Source of the DNA: an uncultured Eubacteriales bacterium
GTDB lineage: Bacteria > Bacillota > Clostridia > Oscillospirales > Acutalibacteraceae
Assembly (NCBI GenBank): GCA_934552855.1
Contig: CAKTEU010000043.1
Coordinates: 1 to 13,661, forward strand
Direction of reading: 5' to 3'
Length of the DNA: 13,661 bases
Part shown: positions 1 through 7,854 of the stretch, piece by piece
Position numbering within the stretch: position 1 is the first letter of the stretch
How the letters are laid out: every line of letters starts with the position of its first letter
Position numbers and translations under genes: made by a program
The notes under the pieces: model-generated
What the model was told of the DNA's origin: nothing
The model's input: only the letters and a program-made list of their open reading frames with translations
The model's database searches: none

Positions 1-6
1 AACAAA

Positions 7-27
7 GCAGCCGCCTGACGGCGACTG
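7..27. terminator. GC-rich hairpin, possible terminator
   Basis: GCAG and CTGC arms enclose a CGCC/GGCG stem with a TGAC loop. On the plus strand it is followed by a moderately T-rich stretch (28-53) that is not a clean U run. It could end a gene lying to the left of the window. The upstream gene is not visible, so direction and function are inferred. Confidence 0.4.
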
Positions 28-100
28 CTAAACATTTCTGTTTTATCTTTTTACCCCAACTATTGACATAGAGCCTGCATAATTTAATGTGAGCGTACGA

Positions 101-130
101 AAGGGACTGTGCTAAATGCGACAGTCCCTT
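101..130. repeat. Perfect 10-bp inverted repeat carrying a dispersed 20-base repeat
   Basis: AAGGGACTGT (101-110) and ACAGTCCCTT (121-130) form a perfect 10-bp stem around a 10-base loop. It starts 9 bases after the stop codon of the minus-strand GH3 gene and may end its transcript, although no strong U tract follows on that strand. Bases 111-130 recur exactly, reverse-complemented, at 13464-13483, also just after a stop codon. This suggests a genome repeat (MITE remnant or REP-like hairpin) rather than a one-off terminator. Confidence 0.6.
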
Positions 131-139
131 ATCATGGCT

Positions 140-1861
140 TTATTTTGAAATAATGTTGTGTTCGCCGGGGGTTGCAACGTGAGAGAAGAAAAATTCACGT
201 CTTTCGTCGGTATTGATAACCGTAACGGGCTTAATCTGGTTGAGAACAACGCCTTTTTGACGAAGCATTTCTTTGTATTCGTTGTAAGTTCCCTGTTTGA
301 GGAAGAGAATTTCAGGACGGTTGATCATGCCCCAGCGTCTGTATTTGAAGTACTTTTCGTTAACGCCCTTGAGTTTTTCGTCAAGAATGTCAATGTATTT
401 CTGTCTGTCTTCTTCGCTCACTTCGTGAGTCGTTTCGGCAAGCATACAATAGCGGGGCGGATTGGTGGAATAGTCATAGCTGAAGCTGTGACCAACAAAT
501 TCATCGCCCATTTCCTTTGCCGTTTCTTCAGCAGCCCAGTCAACCATTTGAGAAGTTGTTTTTTCGTTTGCAAGGTTCATGCTCAGACCGAGCCTGTAAA
601 GGAACTCAACTCTCGGAGTGTTGTTATACATGCCGGTAACTTTTACAACGTCCTCCATGCGATATCGGTAAAGACCGGAGAAGTTTGAAACAATAAGTTC
701 ATATGTTTTTCCGACTTCAAGTTCGTTGATGAGAAGCGGACGCATATTCTGATCGGATTCCTCATCGCCTTCATTAATCGGAAGGAACTCAAAAAGAACA
801 AAGTTCGGAAGCAAAACGCCGTCGGTAACGTTGAGCTCGGTTGCCATTGCAAAGAAACCTTCCGCTGCGGCATAGCCCATGTTGTGAATTGGAATATCCG
901 GACCGATATATCTTTTAAGCTTGTCAACATAGGCATGAAGCGTTGAGTTGATCATGCCGTAAGCCCATGTAAGGTTCGGCCAAATTCTGGGAGCGATGGG
1001 ATCGTCAAAACCTTTTTCAAATTCTTTTCTGAGGAAAGCGGCACGCTTTGGGTCGGGCTTAAGCTTTCTTGTGAATTTTGAGCGAAGTTCCGGAGTGATT
1101 TTGACGCTCGGATCAATTGTTCCGGTTTCAATGTCATGGCAAATCATTTCCCACTTTTCCTCAAGGCAATCAAACATTGTTGTGAGAAGTGTAATTACCA
1201 TTGAGCCGAGATAGCTGACTTTTTCGTTTTTAACGGCAAAGAAGGTTTGAAGATATGCCGTGTCAAGAAGTTCTTCATGTTCGGGATAAAGAAGGTCAAG
1301 CGGGGTGGTGCAGAAAAACGGAGTGATTGCTTTGAGATATGTAAGCGGAATCTGTCCTGCACCGTTGCACTGCTTTCCGTCTTCAAGCCTGTGACCGGTG
1401 AGAACAAGGGCAAGCGGGCCGATTGAAGCGGGCATACGCTTGTTTTGATGCTTTTTGATCCAATGTGCTGCGGTTGCAACCGAGGCGGAAAAACCAATGC
1501 ACTGCATTGTCCAAAGGTCTTTGACCGACTTTGGAAGAATCTTCGGTTTTCCGAGACTTCCCGAGGAGGAGCAGTAACGAACGTTCCAGCCGGTGAACAT
1601 GAGATTATTTTCTCTGTTTTTGAGCATACGCTCAACGTACGGCTCATAGTCGGCATAGGTTGTGAGGGGAACTTTATCCTGATACTCTTTGAATGATTTG
1701 ATATCGGCAAAGTTATATTTTTTGCCATATTCGCAATTTTTATTTCTGCGAAGAATTTTTTTGAGAACAGTGTTTTGTGCTTTCATCGGGTCTTTTGTGA
1801 AGTAGTTTTCCTCAGTGAGTGAAACATCGCCGAGGAAGATTCCGAAATCTGAGAAAGGCAT
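140..1861 (-). CDS. GH3-family acyl-amido synthetase (GH3 auxin-responsive promoter family protein)
   Basis: This 573-residue protein has the length and motifs of the GH3 branch of the adenylate-forming superfamily. Such enzymes activate a carboxylic acid with ATP and join the acyl group to an amine, typically an amino acid. Visible motifs are the ATP-binding loop at residues 96-110 (YCSSSGSLGKPKILP), a GYAAAEG stretch matching the family's second nucleotide motif, and YRYRMEDVVKV, matching the family's YRxxxGD-type third motif. No signal peptide or membrane segment is seen, so it should be cytosolic. The ATG at 1861 has GGAGG 8 bases upstream (1870-1874). It has its own promoter (1920-1948) and is separated from the upstream acyl-CoA synthetase by a terminator, so it is probably monocistronic. 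Plant GH3 enzymes conjugate auxin or jasmonate. The substrates of bacterial homologues like this are not known to me, so the substrate is left open. Confidence 0.9.
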   Translation of the reverse strand: MPFSDFGIFLGDVSLTEENYFTKDPMKAQNTVLKKILRRNKNCEYGKKYNFADIKSFKEYQDKVPLTTYADYEPYVERMLKNRENNLMFTGWNVRYCSSSGSLGKPKILPKSVKDLWTMQCIGFSASVATAAHWIKKHQNKRMPASIGPLALVLTGHRLEDGKQCNGAGQIPLTYLKAITPFFCTTPLDLLYPEHEELLDTAYLQTFFAVKNEKVSYLGSMVITLLTTMFDCLEEKWEMICHDIETGTIDPSVKITPELRSKFTRKLKPDPKRAAFLRKEFEKGFDDPIAPRIWPNLTWAYGMINSTLHAYVDKLKRYIGPDIPIHNMGYAAAEGFFAMATELNVTDGVLLPNFVLFEFLPINEGDEESDQNMRPLLINELEVGKTYELIVSNFSGLYRYRMEDVVKVTGMYNNTPRVEFLYRLGLSMNLANEKTTSQMVDWAAEETAKEMGDEFVGHSFSYDYSTNPPRYCMLAETTHEVSEEDRQKYIDILDEKLKGVNEKYFKYRRWGMINRPEILFLKQGTYNEYKEMLRQKGVVLNQIKPVTVINTDERREFFFSHVATPGEHNIISK

Positions 1862-1887
1862 TTAATAATCCTCCGTTCTGAATTTTG

Positions 1888-1910
1888 TTTGCCGCAAACA
1901 TGGCGGCAAA
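1888..1910 (-). other. 5'-terminal stem-loop of the GH3 transcript
   Basis: TTTGCCGC (1888-1895) and GCGGCAAA (1903-1910) form a perfect 8-bp stem with a 7-base loop. From the promoter the start point should be near 1913, so this hairpin would sit at the very 5' end of the mRNA. A 5'-terminal stem commonly protects mRNA from decay, and that role here is inferred. It does not cover the ribosome binding site at 1870-1874. Confidence 0.5.
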
Positions 1911-1919
1911 ATATAACTA

Positions 1920-1948
1920 ATTTTATCACATTGTGTAACAAGTGTCAA
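1920..1948 (-). promoter_or_regulatory. Sigma-A-type promoter of the GH3 gene
   Basis: On the minus strand there is a perfect -35 TTGACA (1948-1943), a 17-base spacer, and a -10 TAAAAT (1925-1920, five of six consensus). The expected start near 1913 gives a leader of about 50 bases. Confidence 0.8.
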
Positions 1949-2094
1949 CACCGTGTCGGTTTCAAAGCGGCGAAATTTCGGTATAATAATTGAAAAAATG
2001 TGTGTAAACCGACAAACATATTGACTTTGTATGTTTTGCTTTTGAGTGTCTTTGCATAACAAAAAGCAGCATTGCCGCCGCATCGTTTTGAAAA

Positions 2095-2141
2095 ATAAAA
2101 GCAAAAGCCGCCGCAAAGGCATTAAGGCTCATTTGCGGCGG
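2095..2141 (-). terminator. Intrinsic terminator of the acyl-CoA synthetase gene
   Basis: On the minus strand CCGCCGCAAA (2141-2132) pairs perfectly with TTTGCGGCGG (2117-2108), and a T-rich run follows (2106-2095 and beyond). It lies 10 bases after the stop codon of the synthetase gene and separates it from the GH3 gene. The rest of the 290-base gap (about 1950-2095) shows no further convincing signal. Confidence 0.9.
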
Positions 2142-2151
2142 TATAAAACAA

Positions 2152-3798
2152 TTATTCTTTTTCGTTTTTGGTTGAGTTTCGTTTGATTTTTTGCGTTGAA
2201 GTTTTTTCAAATTCATGCCGTCTGATGCTGAAACGGTGAATGCTTTTATATGACGGAAGGCGTTTGTTCACGCCTTTAACAACGTCTGAAACAGCGTCTT
2301 CAATATCGTCATGCGTCAGCTCCTCTTTTTGAAGCTTTTCTTTGATTGCTTCTTCATCCGGAACAACCTGGGCAACAACGGCTTCATCGCCCTTTTTATC
2401 TTCGCCGAAAATCAGCGATTCAAGCACAACGGGGTCGCTGTTGAGATAAAACTCAATCTCCTCGGGGTAAATGTTTTTTCCGCCCTTTGTAACAATGACG
2501 TTTTTGCTGCGGCCGGTGATGTGAAAGTTTCCGTCTTTATCGCAGTAACCGAGGTCTCCGGTATGGAAAACGCCACCTTTTTTGACAAGGGCAGTCGCTT
2601 TTTTGTTTTTGTAATAGCCGAGCATCACCATCGGACCGTCAACGCAAATTTCGCCGATTCCGTTGTCATCCGGATTTTCAACCGTAACGGTGCAGTTGTC
2701 AAGCGGCGTGCCGACGCTGTTTGAAAGGGGAGAGGAAAAGCTGTTGCAAATAACAATCGGTGAACATTCCGTCAAACCGTAGCCGATTATGACCGGAAGC
2801 CCGAAAGAAAAAAAGTCAGTCGCAACGTCAACGTTGAGCGCCGCCGCACCGCAAATTATCATTCTCACGTTTCCGCCGAATGCCTCGTGAATAACGTGAT
2901 ACATTCTTTTTTTGAGGTCGGGGGCGTATCTTATAAGAGTTTGAGAAACACGTCCGATTGTGAAAACACGCTTCAAACCGCTTTGACCTGAAAGCTTTTT
3001 GAGGATGCGTGTGTGCATTTTTTCAAGCATGAGCGGAACCGTCACAAAAACGGTTGGTTTAAATTTTGAAAGGTCGTCGCTCATTCGTTTGAGCGAGGCG
3101 CAAAAACCGACCGAACCGCCGATATACAAAATTGCAAGCATAACAATTGTTTGATATGTGTGGTGAAGCGGAAGAACGCAAAGTGTGCTGTCTGCGCAGG
3201 AAAGACCTATTCTTGAAAGCACGCCCTGAAGGTCCGACACAAGGTTTTCGTGCGAAAGCATGACCGCCTTTGCGTTGCCGGTTGTTCCCGAAGTAAAAAT
3301 GAGAAAACGCATTTTGTCTTTTGAAAGTTCTGCGTTTGTGTAATCCTGAACGCCGCTTTTTAAAAGTTCTTCTCCGCTTTTTAAAAGCGAGGAAAATGAA
3401 ATTGTGCCGGGAAGTTCGGTATCGGAAAGGCAGATGAGCTTAAACCCGCGGGGAAGGCGTTTTTTTGCGCCGAGAAGTTTTTTGCAAACCTTTTCATCGC
3501 AGATTGCGCCTTTGCAGGAGGAAAAGCCGATTGCATTCCAAAGCCCTTCAGTGTCCATCTCACGGTCAAGCGGAACAACGGCGGCGTTGCCGCAGGAGAC
3601 AGCAAGGTATGAAATGCACCATTCATAGCAGTTTTTTGAGCAAAGGGCAATGTTTTTGCCGGAAAGCGAAAGCTCTTTAAAAAGTGCCGTTCCAAGGTAA
3701 TTCACATGGCGAAGAAGCTGTTTATAGGAAACGGTTGAACCGTCCGAAAGGACTGCGGCTGTGCGAAGTCCGTAGCGCAAAGCGTTATAATAAAGCAT
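2152..3798 (-). CDS. AMP-forming long-chain acyl-CoA synthetase (FadD-like)
   Basis: It activates a fatty acid through an acyl-AMP intermediate and transfers the acyl group to coenzyme A. Residues are counted from the ATG at 3798 (548 aa). The phosphate loop is at 168-178 (FTSGTTGNAKA, an A-for-P and A-for-G variant of the usual motif), followed by YGLTECSP, HTGDLGY, and GRSKNVIVTKGGKNIYPEEIE. Near the C-terminus is KTSTQKIKR, with the catalytic lysine kept and the usual Gly replaced by Gln. The ATG at 3798 lacks a ribosome binding site. The open frame continues upstream, encoding ATEEKKKIETLRD, which looks like the natural N-terminus of this family. GGAGG at 3843-3847 sits 8 bases before an ACG at 3832-3834, and no ATG, GTG or TTG lies between that codon and an upstream in-frame stop. 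The true start is therefore probably ACG at 3834 (560 aa). The exact chain-length preference cannot be read. Confidence 0.92.
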   Translation of the reverse strand: MLYYNALRYGLRTAAVLSDGSTVSYKQLLRHVNYLGTALFKELSLSGKNIALCSKNCYEWCISYLAVSCGNAAVVPLDREMDTEGLWNAIGFSSCKGAICDEKVCKKLLGAKKRLPRGFKLICLSDTELPGTISFSSLLKSGEELLKSGVQDYTNAELSKDKMRFLIFTSGTTGNAKAVMLSHENLVSDLQGVLSRIGLSCADSTLCVLPLHHTYQTIVMLAILYIGGSVGFCASLKRMSDDLSKFKPTVFVTVPLMLEKMHTRILKKLSGQSGLKRVFTIGRVSQTLIRYAPDLKKRMYHVIHEAFGGNVRMIICGAAALNVDVATDFFSFGLPVIIGYGLTECSPIVICNSFSSPLSNSVGTPLDNCTVTVENPDDNGIGEICVDGPMVMLGYYKNKKATALVKKGGVFHTGDLGYCDKDGNFHITGRSKNVIVTKGGKNIYPEEIEFYLNSDPVVLESLIFGEDKKGDEAVVAQVVPDEEAIKEKLQKEELTHDDIEDAVSDVVKGVNKRLPSYKSIHRFSIRRHEFEKTSTQKIKRNSTKNEKE

Positions 3799-3895
3799 AT
3801 CACGAAGCGTTTCGATTTTCTTTTTTTCTTCCGTGGCGGCCGCCTCCTTTCTTAAAAGCTTGTCATATCATGAAATTAACAAGATAACTTTAAAT

Positions 3896-3915
3896 CAGCT
3901 TCAATACAGAAGCTG
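3896..3915 (-). terminator. Hairpin directly after the LCP gene stop codon
   Basis: CAGCTTC (3896-3902) and GAAGCTG (3909-3915) form a 7-bp stem with a 6-base loop immediately downstream of the stop codon (3916-3918, minus strand). The sequence that follows on that strand is A/T-rich but not a clean U run, so termination may be partial, with some read-through into the synthetase gene. No strong promoter is visible between this hairpin and the synthetase start. Confidence 0.45.
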
Positions 3916-5322
3916 TTATTTTTTGGCTGTTGTTTCGTCTTTGCCGTCTGCGTCAAAGACGAATTCTTTCAAAAGTTTTATGTTTTCGTCAAAGTCCATA
4001 TAAAGCACGTCGCCGACTCCGCTTATTGTTTTGTTTGACCATGTTCCCGTTGCCGGAATACGGTGCTGCAAAATGTCATAGCGAAGGTAGCCGAGTGACG
4101 AAACGGCAAGCGAAACCAGTTCGTTCCTTGAAATGTTCGTTTGAATGAGCGGAAGAACCTCTTCCATGATTTTCATCAGTTTTATCGGGTTGGTTTTTGA
4201 AACCTGCTTGATGATTGCGGAAATAACCTTACGTTGTCTTGCGGTACGGTTAAAATCGTCGTCAAGGTAACGGATGCGGCAATACCAAAGCGTGTGCCAG
4301 CCGTTAAAGTGGTTTGTTCCGGCTTTTGCTTTGATTTTTACAACATCACGAAGATATTTTGCTTCTTCCTTTGTAACGCCCTCAATTGTGAGTCCGCCCA
4401 TAAGGTCAATAAATTTTTCAAAAGCGTCAAAGTCAACAAGAAGATAGTCATCGATTTTGACACGGAAATTATACTCAAGCGTGTCGATTGCAAGCTGAAC
4501 GCCGCCGAAGCTGAACGCCGCATTGAGCTTGTTGTAATATCCGCTTGACGGAATGCAGACATATGAATCGCGAAGAAATGAGGTGAGCTTCAGCTTTTTG
4601 TGTTTTTTATCGATTGAACAAAGTATCATTGTGTCCGACCGCTGACCGCTGACATCGCCTCTTGCGTCGCTGCCGATGAAAAGAATGTTCCTGACATTAT
4701 CGCTTGAATAAAGCTTGCTTTCACTGATGTATTCGTTTTTGTCAACAAGCTTTGTGTCGTATGAAACCTTGCCGAGAATTGAATAACCGTAAGCAAAAAG
4801 CCCGCCGATGAGAAGAACAAGAACGGCGAAGATTATGCCCGCAACCTTTGCGCCGGTGTGCTTTTTCTTTGATTTGATGTTTTTGCTTTTTTTGCCGCCT
4901 TTTTTCTGCGGATCGGAAAACTTCGGAAGCTGAGTTTTTTGAACCGGGGCAGAGTAGGGGTGGTTTTTCTGCGGGATTTTTTCGCCCTGCTCGCCAACGG
5001 GCTTTCCGCTCGGCGTTCTGCTTCTTGGAACATCGGAATAAATTTCCGAGCTTACTTTTGGTTTGTACTCCGGAACAAGGGGACTTCCGTCGGAAATTGC
5101 TCTGTCGGTATTTTGCGAAACGGGGCGGCCTTTCGGCGTTCTGCTTTTGAGGTTTTCACCTTCGTTTTCCGGAATGTGAACAACAAAGTCCGAATCAAGG
5201 CGGTTTTCATCGGTGAGCTTTCCGCTCGGTGAAATCGGTGTTTCGTTTGAAAATTTATCTTTTGCGCCGGAGGTGCGTTTTTTATTATGGTTCTTTCGGT
5301 CGGAAAAATATATATCGTCCAA
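3916..5322 (-). CDS. LCP (LytR-CpsA-Psr) family membrane-anchored glycopolymer ligase
   Basis: LCP proteins transfer lipid-linked glycopolymers (teichoic acid, capsule or other secondary wall polymers) onto peptidoglycan outside the membrane. Numbered from the GTG at 5331, residues 1-160 are a hydrophilic, basic cytosolic tail. Residues 163-184 are one membrane segment. The LCP domain runs from about 213 to 440, with GSDARG (220-225), RSDTMILCSID (231-241), SFLRDSY (251-257), KLNAAFSFGG (268-277), VDFDAFEKFIDLMGG and FNRTARQRKV. These include the conserved Arg and Asp residues that bind the lipid pyrophosphate and metal. The tail carries three degenerate TP-x-G-K/R repeats (residues 30-41, 63-75, 104-116). 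The GTG at 5331 directly abuts its purine-rich site, whereas the TTG at 5320-5322 has AGGGAG (5331-5336) 8 bases upstream, so I chose the TTG. The gene has its own probable promoter. Confidence 0.9.
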   Translation of the reverse strand: MDDIYFSDRKNHNKKRTSGAKDKFSNETPISPSGKLTDENRLDSDFVVHIPENEGENLKSRTPKGRPVSQNTDRAISDGSPLVPEYKPKVSSEIYSDVPRSRTPSGKPVGEQGEKIPQKNHPYSAPVQKTQLPKFSDPQKKGGKKSKNIKSKKKHTGAKVAGIIFAVLVLLIGGLFAYGYSILGKVSYDTKLVDKNEYISESKLYSSDNVRNILFIGSDARGDVSGQRSDTMILCSIDKKHKKLKLTSFLRDSYVCIPSSGYYNKLNAAFSFGGVQLAIDTLEYNFRVKIDDYLLVDFDAFEKFIDLMGGLTIEGVTKEEAKYLRDVVKIKAKAGTNHFNGWHTLWYCRIRYLDDDFNRTARQRKVISAIIKQVSKTNPIKLMKIMEEVLPLIQTNISRNELVSLAVSSLGYLRYDILQHRIPATGTWSNKTISGVGDVLYMDFDENIKLLKEFVFDADGKDETTAKK

Positions 5323-5331
5323 CGTTTTCAC

Positions 5332-5720
5332 TCCCTGTTAAGTATTTTTAATCTATTCATTTGTTTGGTGTTTGTATATCAATCACATCAGACGTTCTTC
5401 GGCCTGACATAATAAGGTTTAATTATTTTACAATATACGGGTGAAAATCGCAAGGCGTTTTTATGAAATTAACAAAAGTGTCAGAAAAAATTAAAAACTG
5501 AACGTTTACTTTTTAAAACGCCGCAAAAAACACTGGGAAAAACACACAAAAAAACTGCACCGTTTTTGTGATAACTTCTAAAAATTATAAAACGTATAAA
5601 AACGCCCTTTAATATTTTTTCCCGATATAGTATACTTATATAAAAAGTTTTTTGCCGAAGAAAACTAAAGTTTGCTTCAGCGTTGTTTTGAAAGAATTTA
5701 AAATTCACGGGGGTATAAAA
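5332..5720. other. Divergent intergenic region between the LCP and DUF2804 genes
   Basis: This 389-base A/T-rich region separates two divergent genes. The probable LCP promoter is at 5425-5453, and the LCP leader holds a small 6-bp hairpin (TCAGGC/GTCTGA). For the plus-strand operon the only candidate -10 is TATACT (5631-5636), without a good -35. No ORF with a ribosome binding site, tRNA or riboswitch could be recognised. A 13-base string ATGAAATTAACAA occurs both here (5463-5475) and upstream of the acyl-CoA synthetase (3870-3882). It may be chance in A/T-rich DNA. Confidence 0.5.
5425..5453 (-). promoter_or_regulatory. Probable promoter of the LCP gene
   Basis: On the minus strand, -35 TTGCGA (5453-5448, four of six), a 17-base spacer and -10 TAAAAT (5430-5425, five of six). 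The expected start near 5418 leaves a leader of about 95 bases. The -10 and spacing match the other promoters in the window, but the -35 is weaker. Confidence 0.5.
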
Positions 5721-6752
5721 ATGGCACGAAATCATGAAGTTACCGAACGACACAATCTTCTTAACCGGGACGGAACGCTTGCCGAACCCGGCTGGTCAAG
5801 GAGTCTTGTTCAAATTTATAACCGAGAGGCAATTAAAGCGCCGAAGTTCAGAATCAAGGAATGGGATTATTACCTCATTCTTTCCGATAAGCACGCCGTT
5901 GCGCTCACTCTTTCCGATGACGGCTATATCGGAATGCAGTCTGCGTCGCTGCTTGTTTTTGACGAAAAGAACCCGTGGGAAATCACAAATTCCGTTCTCA
6001 ACGTTTTCCCGATGGGCAAATATAAACTTCCGAGAACATCGGAAAAAGGCGACCTTCATTATCATGACAAAACCCTTGACATGGACTTTGTCAAAAACGG
6101 AAGAACACGTCATATTGTCGGCGAATATCGCAATTTTAAGGACGGAAAAGCCCTTAAGGTTGACATAACGCTTGATCAGCCGCCGATGGACACAATGGTC
6201 ATTGCAACACCGTGGAAGGAAAATAAAAAAGCGTTTTATTACAACCAGAAAATCAACTGCATGAGAGCTTCCGGCTATGCGGAATTTGACGGCGTTCGCT
6301 ATGAATTTAACCCCGAAACCGATTTCGGAACGCTTGACTGGGGCAGAGGCGTTTGGACATATGACAACACATGGAACTGGGGCAGCGGCAACGGCATTGT
6401 TAACGGAAAGCCGTTCGGCTTCAACATCGGATACGGCTTCGGCGACACAACCGCAGCTTCGGAAAACGTCATTTTCTATGACGGAAAAGCGCATAAGCTT
6501 GACGACGTTGCGTTCAATATTCCCACAACAAGCTATACCGACCCGTGGACGTTCACATCGAGTGACGGAAGGTTTGAGATGGACTTCAAGCCCGTTATTG
6601 ACCGCAACGCAAAAATCAGCGTAAAAGTTATTGAAACCGATCAGCATCAGGTTTTCGGAAGAATGAGCGGCAAGGCCGTTCTTGACGACGGAACCGTTCT
6701 TGAGGTCAAAGACCTTATGTGCTTTGCCGAAAGAGTACGCATGAAATACTAA
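5721..6752 (+). CDS. DUF2804 domain-containing protein
   Basis: This 343-residue protein matches my recollection of the DUF2804 family: a Trp/Tyr-, Gly- and Asp-rich all-beta pattern, with stretches such as ETDFGTLDWGRGVW (near the middle) and NWGSGNGIVNGKPFGFNIGYG. No enzymatic role is established for this family that I can name. The pattern of repeated strands resembles the beta-barrel, lipocalin-like AttH/CrtC superfamily, which is inference. There is no signal peptide or membrane segment, so it should be cytosolic. The ATG at 5721 is preceded by GGGGGT (5709-5714); an in-frame ATG at 5652 lacks a site and adds an unlikely N-terminus. The stop lies 20 bases before the ketopantoate-reductase-like gene, with no terminator between, so the two form an operon. 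Confidence 0.85.
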   Translation: MARNHEVTERHNLLNRDGTLAEPGWSRSLVQIYNREAIKAPKFRIKEWDYYLILSDKHAVALTLSDDGYIGMQSASLLVFDEKNPWEITNSVLNVFPMGKYKLPRTSEKGDLHYHDKTLDMDFVKNGRTRHIVGEYRNFKDGKALKVDITLDQPPMDTMVIATPWKENKKAFYYNQKINCMRASGYAEFDGVRYEFNPETDFGTLDWGRGVWTYDNTWNWGSGNGIVNGKPFGFNIGYGFGDTTAASENVIFYDGKAHKLDDVAFNIPTTSYTDPWTFTSSDGRFEMDFKPVIDRNAKISVKVIETDQHQVFGRMSGKAVLDDGTVLEVKDLMCFAERVRMKY

Positions 6753-6772
6753 AATAAAAAGGAGAACCGAAC

Positions 6773-7798
6773 ATGAAAAAAACACTTCTCATCGGTGCCG
6801 GCGCAATCGGCGGAACGCTCGCCGTGCTTATGAAGGAATCCGGCTATGACGTTTCGCTCCTTTTGAGGAACGAAGTTTCAAAGGCAAAAATTGAAAAGGA
6901 AGGCTTTTCGCTCCACGGAGCAAAAGGCGAACATACCGTTCGCTTTGACTGCTATTCTTCTGTGGAAGAGCTGAAAAACGAAAAGTTTGACATTGTAATC
7001 ATCGCAACAAAGTATCAGGTTCTTTCTGATGTTGCAAAAAGCATTCTTTCTGTTCTCAAAGATGATTCGCTCGTTGTCGGAATGCAGAACGGAATTTTGA
7101 CCGAACAGCTGGCATCTGTTGTCGGAAAGGAGCGTGCAGTCGGCGTAATGATCGGCTTCGGCGCAACAAAGAACGCAGTTAACGATGTTACAATGACTTC
7201 GCTCGGCGAAATGTATGTCGGAATGCTCGGCGGATATCACCCCGGAAATCTCGATTATCTCAAAGAGATGCTCTCTGTTGTTCTGCCGACTCAAATTTCA
7301 GACAACATTCTTCGCCAACAGTATTCAAAGCTTATCATCAATTCCTGCATCAACGCAACCGCTGCAATCACGGGACTCACTCTCGGAAAAATGGTTGACG
7401 ACAAAAGAGCAAGAACGCTTTATCTTGCAATTGCAAGAGAGGCAATGCATGTTGCAAAAAAGATGGGTCTTGACGTTCCGAAATACGGAAAAATGCTCAA
7501 CTATAAAATGCTCATGCTTGCCGATAACGCACCGTATAATGCCTGCTGCCGCTATGTTGTTTGGCTTGTTTCAAAGCTTAAATACGCTTCGGTAAAGCCG
7601 TCAACGCTTCAGTCGCTTGAAAAGGGAGAAACAACCGAAATTGACATTTTCAACGGCTACATTGCAAAGCTCGGCGAAGAAAACGGCGTTGAAACACCGG
7701 TCAACAGCAAGCTTACCGCAATGATTCACGAAATTGAAAAGGGCGAAAGAAAAATTACGCCCGATAACCTTGAAGAGTTCAGAGGTATGATTTTTTAA
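6773..7798 (+). CDS. Ketopantoate reductase (PanE/ApbA) family oxidoreductase
   Basis: This family reduces 2-dehydropantoate to pantoate with NADPH for coenzyme A synthesis, and many paralogues act on other 2-keto acids. The N-terminal Rossmann fold is shown by GAGAIGG (residues 8-14). MQNG (104-107) supplies the conserved Asn, K186 in YSKLIINSCINA matches the catalytic Lys, and E289 with D291 in the TEIDIFNGYI motif matches the substrate-binding C-terminal helix. All key residues are present, so it is probably active. At 341 residues it is longer than typical PanE (about 300), with extra sequence before the TEID motif (about 246-288), as in the broader ApbA-like subgroup. GGAG (6761-6764) lies 8 bases before the ATG. 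It is co-transcribed with the DUF2804 gene and followed by a strong terminator. Whether it makes pantoate or reduces another keto acid cannot be decided, and no other pantothenate genes are nearby. Confidence 0.9.
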   Translation: MKKTLLIGAGAIGGTLAVLMKESGYDVSLLLRNEVSKAKIEKEGFSLHGAKGEHTVRFDCYSSVEELKNEKFDIVIIATKYQVLSDVAKSILSVLKDDSLVVGMQNGILTEQLASVVGKERAVGVMIGFGATKNAVNDVTMTSLGEMYVGMLGGYHPGNLDYLKEMLSVVLPTQISDNILRQQYSKLIINSCINATAAITGLTLGKMVDDKRARTLYLAIAREAMHVAKKMGLDVPKYGKMLNYKMLMLADNAPYNACCRYVVWLVSKLKYASVKPSTLQSLEKGETTEIDIFNGYIAKLGEENGVETPVNSKLTAMIHEIEKGERKITPDNLEEFRGMIF

Positions 7799-7809
7799 TT
7801 GAAAACAAT

Positions 7810-7849
7810 AAATCCGCACGGCCTTGAATGACTGTGCGGATTTTTGTGT
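7810..7849 (+). terminator. Intrinsic terminator of the DUF2804-reductase operon
   Basis: AAATCCGCAC (7810-7819) pairs perfectly with GTGCGGATTT (7834-7843), followed by a T run to 7849. It starts 11 bases after the reductase stop codon. Confidence 0.92.
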
Positions 7850-7854
7850 CTGTG

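Noticed and set aside
63..90. TTGACA at 63-68 as a plus-strand promoter
   Set aside because: No acceptable -10 lies at 16-18 bases spacing, and the sequence downstream is the end of a minus-strand gene.
158..688. A 176-codon plus-strand frame inside the GH3 gene
   Set aside because: Antisense shadow without a ribosome site. The minus-strand GH3 protein has all family motifs.
5479..5484. Minus-strand CTGACA as a -35 for the LCP gene
   Set aside because: No -10 is found 17 bases away. The pair TTGCGA/TAAAAT at 5425-5453 is better placed.
5796..6785. A 329-codon open frame on the minus strand opposite the DUF2804 gene
   Set aside because: It is the antisense shadow of a clear gene, has no ribosome site, and its translation is Phe/Val/Cys-rich without any recognisable motif.
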